NCBI GenBank assembly: GCA_029204225.1
Contig: CM055105.1
Coordinates: 12,488,224-12,552,223, forward strand
Length of the DNA: 64,000 bases
DNA from: Diphasiastrum complanatum
Lineage: Eukaryota; Streptophyta; Lycopodiopsida; Lycopodiales; Lycopodiaceae
Direction of reading: 5' to 3'
Made by a program: the position numbers and the translations under genes. This document shows, in pieces, positions 22,870 through 35,460 of this stretch (its first letter is position 1; every line of letters starts with the position of its first letter). Under the pieces are notes generated by a model. It searched no databases. It had not been told where the DNA came from and saw nothing but the letters and a program-made list of their open reading frames with translations.

Positions 22870-24370
22870 TACGTGGATCATGCAAGAGAACCCTAGGCAA
22901 TAAGGGATGGTTGGAGATCTTGGGGAGAGTGCTGGACATCTCCTACAAAACAGCTCCCTACCACATCACGATCAATGGGATGCCCTCTCTTTGCTCAGCG
23001 CACCTCTTACCTTCACACACAAAAATGTTGATGAAGAGCCTGGGACATTAATGTGCATACAATCTTGTCATTTCCATAAATTGATTTCCATTTTTTTATT
23101 TTTCTAGCAGCTATCCTTCTGCTACTCGCTCATCCTACAACGATCCATGCTACAACTAGTCTCATCCACTACAACAACATCGATCCACACAATGATCTAC
23201 CACATTTCTAACAATGATCAGTGGCATTCTACCATGTGTTTTGGCAACGATTTCTATTTCAGCTGTTAGTATCCTCTGCAACTAGGTTTTTGTTTCCTGC
23301 ATTTACATTAACAATCTTATTTTGTGCATTCTAGTAACTTGTTTGCATTTATCCATTCATTGAAAAAAGGTAAATTTTAGCTATTTTCCATAAAATCTTT
23401 TTCTTTCATGTTAGCTATAATGATTTGGTCTAGCTACAAACGTGCATCAAGGACAACAACTAGTGCTGAAAACCACATGTTCTCTATGGCCAACATTGAA
23501 ACTAAGCATTCATACATGTGACAAGATGGGTGCTTGGACTGTTCAACAACGTCATAGGATTCATCTAGAATGACAATTTTTTGTGTAGTTTGGTTTAGGG
23601 TTTGAAGACTTCAAATAGAATCAAATTGTTATTCTAGACTAAAACACATATTTTCTTGTATTTGTTGATCCAAGCACCTATTGTCTTACTGTGTTGAAAT
23701 ATCTACTTTCATGTATTTATAGAAGGATCATTGGTGGTGCCCATGAGCATTGAACCGAGATTCCTAGCAACGATCCAAAGTACAGCTCATAGTCTCCTCC
23801 ATAATCAAGGTCAGTATTTGTTTGATTTTTTACATATACATTCAACCCATTCTTCTACTCTAAAGCATATAAGTTTTTGATTTATTGTCGATAATAAAGC
23901 GCATGCGTGCACGCATACGGAGGATACGTTACTCTGTGTGAAAGATTTCAGATCATTATGATCCAATCTACTTGAATGATCTTTGGTTAGAAAGAGACAT
24001 ACACTACCAATCTCACCAATGTAGAAAAAATCAGCATCCACAAAACCAGCAAGCTACTGTGTTTCACACGTGTGGATCCAAAAATAGCAAATATAGATCA
24101 TTCTACACATAGAATTGCAAGCAATCACCAAGATAGTGCACCAATGGGTAGTAGAACCCAAGAGAACCATATATAAGCATGAAATGAGACAGAGAAGAGA
24201 TAAGATAGCTCTCTCCACGAGTTACATCCTTTTATAGCAAGTCCAAACCCTATTTGGCCACTTGGCTTTCCCACCAAAATGCTAATCCTACTAATTTTGG
24301 GTCTAGATTCAATGTACCCAATTATTCAAATTTGAATCTGTTGTACGTTCATTTAGCAGGTGATTGTTTG
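22870..24370. other. Intergenic DNA, no supported gene
   Basis: No coding domain or RNA gene recognised. ORFs at 22851, 22907 and 23811 are short and unsupported. From about 24030 the sequence may be LTR of the minus-strand copia fragment that follows, including a minus-strand TATA-like tatatatgg at about 24169-24176, but I cannot define an LTR end. Confidence 0.45.
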
Positions 24371-24388
24371 AATCCTTCATTGGTACCC

Positions 24389-24616
24389 GTAAGTGATAAC
24401 TTACATAGCTGATCGATGAGATAGGTCAACTTCGTTGGCTGATATCGCAAGAACTCGCAAATCGTTGTCGTTGGTCGACTTCGTTGATAACCGTAAGTAG
24501 GTTGCTTACGTTTTCAGACGGTTGAGGAGAGTTGAGTGCGTTCACAGACTTCGTTGGAGTTAGTGACTCTGGTCATGGCTTCCATCGTAGGAGATCGTAA
24601 GAAGGTCACTTACGAT
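24389..24616. repeat. Three spaced CGTAAG palindromes in an acttcgttg repeat array
   Basis: Three hairpin-capable inverted repeats share the core GTAAG/CTTAC: gtaagt...acttac at 24389-24404, cgtaag...cttacg at 24492-24510, and atcgtaag...cttacgat at 24594-24616. They alternate with three copies of the direct motif acttcgttg near 24429, 24478 and 24548. The block lies just downstream, in gene sense, of the minus-strand copia RT fragment, where U3 of a 3' LTR would be expected. Confidence 0.75.
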
Positions 24617-24669
24617 GGTCGACGGGATTTGCCTTTGAAGATTCCGCAAGTGCTCGTTATCTGAAAATC

Positions 24670-25098
24670 CACTGAGAATATTGAGTTTGTTGTTGTCGAC
24701 TCCTCCATAAAAAATGCAAAAGTTTATAGTAGCTCGAAGATATCTCGTGACTCTGATAAGAGCCTTCCAATGTGTTATACCAAGATTGGTCATATACTGA
24801 CTTAATGAACTGACTACAAAAGCTATGTCTAGTTTGGTACAGATCATCGCATACATAAGAGATCCTATTATCGAATGATAAGGATACTCACGCATCTGCT
24901 CCTTCTCTTCGATTGTTTGGGGACACTGGTCCTTTGACATCTTGAGTCCCGGATCCATTGGCAAGAGAGCTAATTTGCAATTCATCATATTATATCTGAT
25001 TAAGACATTGTGAATGTATCTTTGCTGAGAAATATAGATCAACTTTTGTTTTTTTGTCTCTTCGAATTTGAATACCTAGACAGTAATGAGCTGATATC
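24670..25098 (-). pseudogene. Copia reverse transcriptase C-terminus fragment
   Basis: On the minus strand, HYCLGIQIRRD (frame shifted near 25045) continues into RYIHNVLIRYNMMNC, a PMDPG motif, SIIGSLMYAM and THWKALIRVTRYLRAT, the end of copia RT leading to RNase H. Sequence after about 24670 is no longer copia-like, so RNase H is cut. The fragment abuts a primer-binding site remnant (25107-25120), so nearly the whole of gag, protease, integrase and RT was deleted. Confidence 0.85.
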
Positions 25099-25106
25099 AT
25101 ATATTA

Positions 25107-25650
25107 GAGCTTTGATACTATGTTGGAAAGAGGTGATAATGCAACAACGACAAGTCAAAACTTGTGAACGCCTTATCGAGCGCAGCGAAATGGACTTGCT
25201 TTAATAATGCATGGCTACGCCTATCAATATTGAACAAAACATAATGACAAGAGTCACGTTCAATCTTTTAGCAACTAACTTTGAAATCATCAGAGCTAAA
25301 GTGATTACATAGCCAAACAATGAAGAATTGAATTCTCAGACAAAAGCAATATGAGATCACAGAGAATCTGACATAATATTGAACACAAATGATAGATTGA
25401 TTCGGCAAAATGATGAGCACAAGACAATTGTGGATAGAAATCACGTACTCTAAGCTATCCTAAGGTTGTCTGATGCTCTGATTTCTCATGACAATTATTT
25501 GTTTGAGTTTTGAGTTCGAGTCCCTCAGTTTCACGAATTGTTCGAGTTCCAGTTTCTTAACCTTTGTCAAATTGACCACTGTGCACTTTGTTGGTAGAAC
25601 TGACACTTGTTTGTCGAGGTGTTCTACATGTATAATATTTGAATAACACT
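25107..25650. repeat. LTR-derived block between two opposed primer-binding sites
   Basis: On the left, gagctttgatacta (25107-25120) is a decayed minus-strand primer-binding site joined to an LTR edge (tgttggaaag at 25121). On the right a plus-strand site starts at 25652. The 530 bp between must hold LTR ends of two oppositely oriented copia elements; I could not locate their junction. The left edge resembles the LTR edge at 42486. Confidence 0.6.
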
Positions 25651-25651
25651 G

Positions 25652-25664
25652 TGGTATCAGCGCC
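25652..25664 (+). other. Copia primer-binding site
   Basis: tggtatcagcgcc differs by one base from the canonical initiator-Met site and lies about 90 bp before a copia gag start, the usual spacing. Confidence 0.85.
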
Positions 25665-25752
25665 CAGCCTGACAAGTCATAGCCCATAAGGTTCTAAGAC
25701 CAGATCGATAAAACCAAAGAGCCTTACCCAAGCTGAAACATTTTAAATCACA

Positions 25753-25923
25753 ATGTCGTCTATAAGCAGCATTCAATCAAAGATATACACCATTCTTCAA
25801 GCAGATGGATCAAACTACTTGGCCTGGAAAGTGAAGACATTGCTTCTCCTAAGAGGAGAAGCACTATGTTCCTGGGTAGGCAAGACTGAAGAGATGCCAA
25901 CCAATGCTGGAAAGGAGCGCTAG
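25753..25923 (+). pseudogene. Copia gag N-terminal fragment
   Basis: An open frame of 56 residues starts MSSISSIQSK and contains LQADGSNYLAWKVKTLLLLR, the usual start of copia gag. The stop at 25921 coincides with a switch to unrelated LTR-like sequence, so the element was truncated here. Confidence 0.8.
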
Positions 25924-26285
25924 TGAGGTAGTGCTAGCACTTGGCCTCTACGGGGCCAGGTAGCAGCGTAGGGCCCCGGTTCCACCCTTACCCCCCCCAT
26001 ATCCTCTACACACCACACTGATCTTAACTATGACTCACACCCAAACATAATCGCAAGCAAGTGCTCCTCACCAAACTACTGTACATAGGCCTTGTTATCA
26101 ATGATTGACCTCTAGGGGACACCTTCCACGCTTCAAACTCTCACTGACTCAAGAGTATGGAACAACTAGTGAGGCCCTTGGAATTGGAAGATGGTCGATT
26201 GATCACTCGTGTAAGGATAGTGTGGGTCCTTCCCTCACTGGCGCATTTTGACTGGACCAATCCCTGGTCAAAAATTGCCCTAACA
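25924..26285 (-). repeat. LTR-like repeat, copy 1
   Basis: The right end (ccctaaca) and adjacent blocks (gaccaatccc, an attggaag core, gtgtgg before a cttccc stretch) match the copy at 35460-36282. Read on the minus strand it starts TGTTAGGG, as an LTR would. The left boundary and any coding partner are not seen, so family and orientation are inferred. Confidence 0.5.
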
Positions 26286-26788
<503 letters not shown>

Positions 26789-26947
26789 GGATGATACTTT
26801 AATCTAACCAATTCTATCATGCTCAATTTGTAGCTTTGTGGAAGCACTCATTAATCAAGTCACCCTTTTTACTAAATTAATCTTGAACCCCCAAAAATGA
26901 CTTGAGTTTGCGTACAATTTAAAAAATTGGCCATTCTTCCACTATTC

Positions 26948-27741
26948 TTATATTTTTTCATCAACATTGATTCCCTCAATGGCGATCTTATGACCTAGGT
27001 AAAGAAGTTCGTCCCTAAAAAATTCAAACTTAGATTTTGTAACAAAAATCTTCTCTTGTCTTAATATCTTCAAGACAGTACTGAAATGCTTTACATGCTC
27101 CTCTAGTATTTCACTATAGATGTGAATGTCATCTAGATGTACTAAGACAAATCTTTCCAAGAAAGGACAAAATAAGTCGTTTATCATTTGTTGGAAAGTA
27201 GTTGAAGCATTTGTCAAACCAAAAAGTAAGACCTTGAACTCATACTGGCCAATTATGTCCTAGAACTGATTTTAGATATATCATCCAGATGTATTTGTAT
27301 CTAATGTTATTCTATTCAAAGATAAATTTTTGTAAAGAATCTCGCTCCACTTAACCAATCTATGAGATCATCCATGTAGAAAAGCGCATATCTCTTTTTT
27401 ATGGTATGTTTCCACATAGAATCAGATTCCATGTCTTTCTTATCTTTGAGAAGAATGAATGCTCCCCATAGCGATTTAGTAGGTCTGATGTGTTCCATCC
27501 TAAGATAGTCTTCTATTTGCCTAGCCACTTTTCCCTCTTCCTTTTGACTAAACCGATATAGCTGTCGAAATATGAGATGTTTACTAGACATCAATTCAAT
27601 CTTATGCGCTATGGACCAAGCGATTGGTAAACCATACAAAAGTTGTTTAGGAAAAACGTCACTAAACTCTTGTTTTACATCTTGTATTAATTGGTGTTCT
27701 TGATGAGAATTTTTAGTGTTCGAATTGAAAAACACCTCCAT
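26948..27741 (-). pseudogene. Ty3/gypsy reverse transcriptase fragment
   Basis: Reading the minus strand from 27741: EFSDVFPKQL, then QIEDYLRMEHIRP with SLWGAFILLKDKKD, then LIDWLSGARFFTKI to 27316. After a short non-open segment come GQYEFKVLLFGLTNAS, TTFQQMINDLF and VLVHLDDIHIYS to 26948. These are the ordered RT motifs of Ty3/gypsy elements. The catalytic box reads HLDD rather than YLDD, and stops separate the two halves. The order of motifs shows the minus orientation. Confidence 0.88.
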
Positions 27742-27842
27742 ATCATATTATGAACCAAATTTCAATGCAAACTAGTTTTTAAAATGATGAAATAATTCAT
27801 AATCACATTGATTGACTTTTTCCATTAGCTCAACCAAAGAAA

Positions 27843-28190
27843 TTATTGGCAATGGGAGTACAACAATTTTTGCAAAAATAGAAAGATATAAAGAGTAGGG
27901 TCCTCAAAGGACGCTTCACTATCTTTTATAGCTAGATTACAATTTGTCTCCAATAGAGTTGCAATAAATTTACAGTCATCCATATTGAAAATCTTAAAGA
28001 TAGAATCATAATACATTTTTTGACATATGATAATTGTATTTTGGTCTCTAAAGACCTCCATCCCTAATACATAATGCCAAAAACTAAGATCCTTTATTCC
28101 AAATTCTTAACTAAGTGCTAGCTTGATCTTAGCAATCCCAATATCACTATTTTTTGTAAAAACTATGTCATCAACCAAAAATTAGAGACA
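27843..28190 (-). pseudogene. Copia reverse transcriptase fragment
   Basis: On the minus strand LVDDIVFT (catalytic box) is followed by WHYVLGMEVFRDQN, then KIFNMDDCKFIATLLETN, the typical copia RT order. One stop lies after KLALS. The fragment sits about 100 bp from the Ty3 fragment, so two different elements have been joined by deletion or nesting. Confidence 0.83.
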
Positions 28191-29294
28191 AAGTGGTGTG
28201 ATTTCCATTAGTCAAGAAGTAAAGCTAATGATCGTGCTCACTCGTGATGAACCCGAGACCAAAACAAAGAAATGGAGTTGAGCATATCAAGATCTTGGGG
28301 TTCTATTGAAGATAAAATAATAGGAAGAGGAACTAATATTTAGGTATAAAGTATGAGAGATCCACTCTTATAAGAATAACTTTCAATGGAAATGTTGTGA
28401 AGTTAATAGGCAGGCATACTAAAATTTAGTCAACCAAAAAGTGAACAATGCAATTGAATGTATCAATAAATGATTTTAAATTGCCCAACTTATTTTGGCA
28501 CCCTAAATGTTACACACATCAATCACATTATCTCGATATCAATGATTTGTTGCCTTTACAATTTGGACTAAGGCACTACGTGTTGTTAACAATCGCTATT
28601 GGGCATAGTCTGTTTTTTGAAAGATTCTACAAAAATCACGGGAGCGTGAAGATAGATGATCGACCTGACAACAGTCAACAATCAGATCGACTCTAGAAGC
28701 TTCAACAATTTTTGAGTCGAGTGTTTTTGACAGGTTCACCAAATGTCGTTCAAAGCATATTCGACGGTTGTCGATTGAAAGTTTGTTGAATTGACATATG
28801 TTTGCGATTTTCATGTACTTCTATAGACTGTCAGAAGACTAGTGTATTTCTTCAGAGTATGCGACTACATAAGTATTTACACACATCAAATGAATGGATC
28901 TAGATTAGCAAAGATACAAGGGATGGAGAGGATATAAATCCAACAATATCAATATATTTTTAAATTTTTGTTCACTTACGCTATTGGTGATTATTGAAGT
29001 ATTGGACTTCTTAATGATTTATTAGATATATTTGAGTTGTCATATCTATCCACACTACCACGAATCAGAATTTTATATGGATATGTTTGTATGACCATAT
29101 AGAATTTTGAAATGGTAATTATCTTATAATTAAAATGGCATATATATCTGAATCGGTAAAAAAATATTTGTATGAAAAGCATGTCAGTAAAATATATCTG
29201 TTTAAATTTTTGGCACTTAATCACATAAGAATATTCCAAATAATGGTTGAAGTGCACATTTGTCAACAACTCTAGAGCTAAATTTCAAAATTGG
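28191..29294. other. Intergenic DNA, no supported gene
   Basis: AT-rich; ORFs at 28448, 28596 and 28991 have no recognisable domain. Confidence 0.5.
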
Positions 29295-30151
<857 letters not shown>

Positions 30152-30166
30152 CCTTGATCAAAGCAA

Positions 30167-30370
30167 ATGGCATTCACCAAGATATGGGCCATGGTTCTCT
30201 TTCTCACATTCTTAAGCATTGATCTCCAACTAGCAACAACATTCAAAATGCAGCAACTACGGGGCCTTGTCGATGTCACACAAATTGAACGTGTTGTTGA
30301 AACATGCACATCATATTATTACTCTTCTTATTCCTCTATTCACATGCACCCTTGCAGCTTCATGTAGGTA
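30167..30370 (+). CDS. Possible small secreted peptide ORF
   Basis: A 66-residue frame starts MAFTKIWAMVLFLTFLSID. This is an n-region with a lysine, a hydrophobic core of about 12 residues and a plausible cleavage site near LATT, as in signal peptides. The remainder is short, tyrosine/serine-rich and has two cysteines. It lies 17 bp after the CT tract, which could act as a CT-rich leader, and about 310 bp after a TATA-like box. A GTAGGT overlaps the stop, so the frame could be a first exon. No family is recognised, and chance or decayed coding sequence remains possible. Confidence 0.3.
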
Positions 30371-31244
30371 CCAAAGCAAAGTATAAAGTAGTTGACACTC
30401 ATTTTCATTTCAAATACTACATTTAGCTCATGATTATCATCCATTGTGTGAATGATTCACCTGTGAATCTTGTTTATCAGGTCCTGGAGATTGTTGCTAT
30501 TTTCAACAATGTTGTTACCCCATTCAAATTTGCTGCTCCATATTTGGAGGAGGAGGCCCCCCATATTATTAGTAGCTTAAATCCTAAGTGCATGTTAAAA
30601 TCATTGCTTTGAGATCACACCTAAACTTTGAAAGTAGTGTCTTCCTTATAATGTAATGCATTGCTTAGCTCGAAATGTGAGCACATACATGCACAAGTGT
30701 TGTTAGAGTTAATGGGTGAACAAAATACAATGTTGCAAAAGAAAAGAAGTATTGCTAGAGTATTAAGGAACTTATGATTAGTTACGAGATAAAAAAATAA
30801 AAGAAATCTACATGGAATTTTTTCAATCCTAACTTTGATGAGGATCATTTGCAGTTTCACTTTTTTGAGATGTAATTTAGAAATTTCTAGACATTGTTTT
30901 TCAAGGTTGAGTCAGGGCATCACTGTTTGATTTTGATTATGTAAATGCTTAATTGAATGCTATCAAGTTGATTTTTTGTCCCACACATACTTCAGGTTGT
31001 ATTGAATGCATTGTATTTGATGATCATAGTGACTTTAGGAGCAATTGCCAATCTCACAATCTATATGAGATAAATTCTAGTCAAAATCAAAGACTAGTTC
31101 TCATTGATGTTATCATTGTGCAAAATTCAATGCTTGAGAAAAGTTGTGAAATGCTTAAACACATTGCATCCTTCATTTTTCATAGTCTAGTAAGAATAAG
31201 ACTGAGCTAGTAGATGTAGGAGTTTTTGTCAATGAGTTGAATGT
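30371..31244. other. Intergenic DNA, no supported gene
   Basis: A short frame at about 30480-30612 follows an AG acceptor-like site (tttatcag) and might be a second exon of the preceding small ORF, but the join is not convincing. ORFs at 30621 and 30953 look random. Confidence 0.4.
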
Positions 31245-31360
31245 TTGGTTTACCTCACTACTACATGTCTTGACATTAGCTATGTTGTTAGTCTAGTGAC
31301 TCAGTTTATGGCAACGCCTAGAGAGACACGTTGGAAAATGGTGGCGGCTCCTTGATATAA
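31245..31360 (+). pseudogene. Short copia pol fragment
   Basis: Conceptual translation, with a frame change, gives YLTTTCLDISYVVSL followed by TQFMATPRETRWK, the segment between copia RT and RNase H. No flanking domains remain. Confidence 0.7.
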
Positions 31361-31499
31361 CGATGAGTACGACTATGTCTACAAGGAGTCATATGCGAAG
31401 AAGTGCTAGTCATGAATGCTTCAATCGATTCTACTATGTTTCACTTTGCTTCTATCCTTTGCTAGGACAGAACTGCTCTCAACTAGAATAGCCACGAGG

Positions 31500-32690
31500 G
31501 CCAAGAGATCCAATAGCAACTCACACAATGTCTCACTCCGCTCCAGGCACAAATCTTAGTGTTGAAAACCCAAAATCTATGGCTGGGAGCGGAAATGACA
31601 ACCCTGCAAACCGAAAAGACGGCCTGGCTAGCTCAACCGACACCTGCCAACATACCACTCAGCCAAGCTGAGGTGGATCTCCTCATGCAACAAGTGAAGG
31701 TTTACAAAGACACATTCAACATATACCAAGCCGAATTCGACAATTATTGACATGGGGCCATGCAAGAATTAGCATAGGCAAAGAATGCCTTGAAGGTGTG
31801 CCAAAGGCACATGGAGCAACAACCTCAACCAGCCCCTGTGGTGATTCCACCACCACCAATGAAAGATATTGCCCTGCCAAGACAAGGAAAAACGGGCAGA
31901 GGGGCTAAATGTTCATGATCAGGGCTCAGATGTAGCTTATGCCAATGTCCAAGACCTGAGCCAAGAAACAGATCCGAGCCAAAGCCAAGGGGAGTGCCAG
32001 GCCTCCACATCTCAAGGCTCAAGATCCATATCTACCAACCGAGATTTTCATCGACCAAAGTCCATGGAGGATAAGATAAATGGATTCTTAGCCAAACATC
32101 CCCACGAGTCCTCACGAGTGGATGACATATATCTTTTTCCGCCCAAACCATCGAGGGCAACGAGCTGGAAGCTCTTCCAGCACTACAACCACAACCAGAG
32201 TGGCACCAACAACTCTTTGAGACAGACCCTGCGGCCATCAGGGCATATGTGATGAGTCCACGACAATTGAGGGTTAATGCGCACTTCCTCCCCTGCACGA
32301 GACGATCCAAATGGGTAGAGTGTGGCACTCCTTGGACCATATCATGCTCAATTATTTCAATTGGCCACAAATTCTTTTAGAGCATGGATGTAGGTGCAAA
32401 AAGGGCTCTCATCCAGTTTTCCAGAAGTTATTTCAATTGTCCTGATCCAACAGTCCGCGCGGCTGTCACTGATGCCCGAGACTTAGAATATTTGATGGGA
32501 ATTGAGACCAAATGGGACAACTTTCTTTCGCCCATATTTTTTGATCCAAATAAAGCGTTGGCCTCCGAAAAAGTTGAAGACCAATTACCCATGGCACGCT
32601 TATACTATCGAGCGACACTCATTGGCGATCCATGGACGCAAAGATTCCAAGCCTGGGTCGACCAATGTGGTTTAACATAAGTCCACAAGT
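31500..32690 (+). pseudogene. Retroelement ORF with coiled-coil part, before a Ty3-type LTR
   Basis: Open blocks at 31559-31750, 31869-32252 (other frame) and 32384-32680 appear to be remains of one ORF. The first is helical (EVDLLMQQVKVYKDTF). A proline-rich PPPP stretch follows, and the last block is a 98-residue globular piece (LIQFSRSYFNCPDP, then WDNFLSP, then WTQRFQAWVDQ). A purine tract and an LTR-type edge follow at 32891-32909. By position this is a 3' ORF like those at 6690-8004 and 49495-51965, but I see no convincing sequence match to them, so it may be a different accessory protein or a gag. Confidence 0.5.
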
Positions 32691-32908
32691 CCCTTTAAAG
32701 GACTTGAAAAGTACCAAATGAATAACGTTCATCAAAGACATCACCAACTACCTCATCAACCAAAGATGTACAAAGGGAAGCCTCTACTAAACCGGCATCG
32801 TGCTGAGGGACCGGCACTACTTCAGGCCGTGGTTCCTGTTGGAAAAATTCCCACCATTTGTGTTAATAAGTAAAAAGTCAAAGTTGGTAGAAGGAGTTGC
32901 GAGGGTCG

Positions 32909-33300
32909 TGGCATCCTGCGTGTATAAACCCATGGCCCAATGAGCACTTGTAAATAAATAATTTTAGCAATAAACTTGACTTTGGACCACGTAATTAAAA
33001 CAATATTAGAAGGCCAAAGTTAAGCTTAAGTTAGGTTACTAAGTTTTTGAAATTAGTCAAAAGTCAAATGGTGGTAGGAGGAGTGTGTTTCTTCCTACAA
33101 ACATAGATTCATTTGTGTTGCTTGTGGATGGTGTGGATTACAATCCCATCTTTTGCAAGTAACCAATAGGAAGCAAGGGGCAAGGGCCACCCCAAAGATA
33201 AAAAGGCACCATTTGTAACCCATTTCCATGCTTAATAGAAAGGAGGAGACTCTACTATATTGAGAGCTCGAGCATCCTCAATTGCTAATCAATATTGCTT
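32909..33300 (+). repeat. Ty3-type LTR (partial, right end undefined)
   Basis: Starts tggcatcctgcgtgt, close to the start of the minus-strand LTR at 49336 (tggcaccctgcgtgt). Both LTRs later contain ataaaaaggcacca. A purine-rich tract (32891-32908) precedes it, as expected for a 3' LTR. The end is not clear and may extend to about 33600. Confidence 0.65.
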
Positions 33301-33749
33301 ATGCTCTTTTTATGTTTCACTTGTTGTTTCTAGTTTTCATGTTTTTGCTCTGTGCTAGTTAAGGTTTTTCCATAAGCAATGACATTGAGCATTTGAGCTA
33401 ACCTCCATCTCAACTCTCCATCTCAATCCTCTTCTCTATCACTTTCAGATGAATGCATGTAGTTAGAGTTAAGGGAAGTAGTGTTAAGTGGATTAGAGCT
33501 AGTGTAAGTAGTGTTAAAATGGAGTAGAGTTAGGGAAAAGAGTATAATACATCTAAATCTAGCAACTTGATGTAGTTAGGTACCTATCTAGTGTTTTCTC
33601 ACTGACTCAACAACACACCCTACATGCTTGTATATATAGAGATGAATGGGAGAATGATGGTTAGATAGGTTGAGTGATTGAATGATGAATGTGAGGATGA
33701 CAAATTGTCCACTACTAAGCGAGACCAGTTGAGTTGATCAGTCCAATAA

Positions 33750-33751
<2 letters not shown>

Positions 33752-33786
<35 letters not shown>
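33752..33786. repeat. (AC)n microsatellite, 35 bp
   Basis: Perfect AC run followed by a short (TAGA)n stretch. Confidence 0.93.
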
Positions 33787-33794
<8 letters not shown>

Positions 33795-33799
33795 TAGAA

Positions 33800-35030
33800 G
33801 TGTATGCTAGCAAGCGCCACTCTAGTTTGTAAGAGAAAGAGTTTATTTGACAGTAATGAACTATGCAATATACTAAACAACACTCAAAAGGATCATTGTA
33901 ATTGAACAAATATTTTTCTTATCTCTTGTCTAATGTGTATAATCTTTGAATATGTTATGCTTGTTGAATGTTCTTACAAGATCAGTCGTTATTTATTTTT
34001 CTGCACAAAGGCTCGTCATAATTAAATCAATAGTAGGTCAGTAGTGTCTGTCTACAGCTTTGGAAGAGGATAGATCTTAATTAATAGCAGTAGATACAAT
34101 TAAGAATTCGACTCTATCTAGGCATATCAGGAATCTGTCAGAGAACAACATATCCCAAATAGCAAGATCACAGGAAGCTCATCACTCAGTGATTGATCAC
34201 AACGTTAAACGAGACTCAAAGCGTATATATATATATTTCTCTATTTGACATTCGGATTCCAACAGTGGAACAAGAAATTCAAAGAAATCCTGTCAAGATT
34301 CCAACATGACAGCCATGCTTCCTTTGAATGAGATATTTCAAATGAGTCATGACACGAGTATCAGTACACGAGAGAGGAGTTATAAAAAAGCATTCGATAG
34401 TGGATCACACATAAAGAAAATAGAGAATCTGTATTAAGTTGTTGTGAATACAACGATCAGATCACAATCCTATGCCAAAGAATGGTTCGCAGAAGTAGCG
34501 CAGTATGTGTTGTGAACTTACTATGCTAGTTATAGATTGAATACTATGTGTTCTCCTTGAATTACTTTAAATCTTTCTGAAATCTCTAATCCTATGGAAT
34601 CAGATAGTTTGATACAATGGAGTTCACAGAGGATTTCTTATTCACGCTACCATTAATTATAGACTCTTCTTCTTTGATATATATCATCTATGCTTTTCAT
34701 TGTATGTATATACACATCAGTTGCAATGGTCGTGAAGGTTACAACTGTCCGAGTTAACAGTTGTGAAGTGATGCAATTATTGCATAGTGAACAGTGACGT
34801 AGTCTGTAGTGTACAGAGCAGACAACGAGCTCCATTTTGACTAGTGATAGTCGACAATCGTCGAATGAGTCGAGTTGACTTGTTTGCCCTTGAGAAGATG
34901 TCGAAGGAGTTTGTCTAAATTGGAACCATATTATATCATGAGTTTTATCTATCACATCTTGTTGTTTACACTCGCATCGTAAGCTCCACCTCTTTGAGAC
35001 ATAAGAGCTGGTCGTCCACCATGCATGGTT
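33800..35030. other. Unassigned, possibly LTR-derived
   Basis: No coding domain is recognised. A minus-strand frame at 34653-35042 has no family match. Short features such as attccaaca near 34260 look like LTR ends, but no primer-binding site or duplication supports this. Confidence 0.4.
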
Positions 35031-35039
35031 GAAATACAC

Positions 35040-35460
35040 CACCTTGGCTAGGGGTCAGCATAGTCACGTCCATCAGGCATCTCAACTTTGCAAGTTTGAA
35101 GAAGCTAAAGACATTTAATATGGTAGAAGACATTCCTACTATTAAGAATCCGGAAGGGCATGTATGTGAGAGGTGCATACTTGGAAAGTTTCAAAGGAAA
35201 CCTTTTCCAATTGATGGAACTATAAGGGTTCTTGATAGATTTGATTTGGTTCATAGTGATGTTTGTGGTCCAATGAGGACCGAATCCATTGGAAAGTGCA
35301 TCTATTTTGTGACTTTTATTAATGACTTTTCCCATTTTACATGGATCTATCCTATGAAGGCTAAATCGGAAGTTTCTCAACGTTTCAAAGATTTTCTAGC
35401 AATGGTGGAAAATCAGTTTGGGCATTCTTTGAAACTGCCTAGCAAAATACCTAGGCCTAA
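35040..35460 (+). pseudogene. Copia pre-integrase and integrase N-terminal fragment
   Basis: The frame reads IRHLNFASLKKLKT, then CERCILGKFQRKPF (zinc CX2C of the pre-integrase domain), then DLVHSDVCGPM and FINDFSHFTWIY of the integrase core. The upstream zinc histidines are degraded. Copia similarity ends near 35460, where the next repeat begins. Confidence 0.87.

Noticed and set aside
34653-35042. 129-codon minus-strand ORF
   Set aside because: Sequence looks like LTR or intergenic DNA next to a plus-strand copia fragment; no domain seen.
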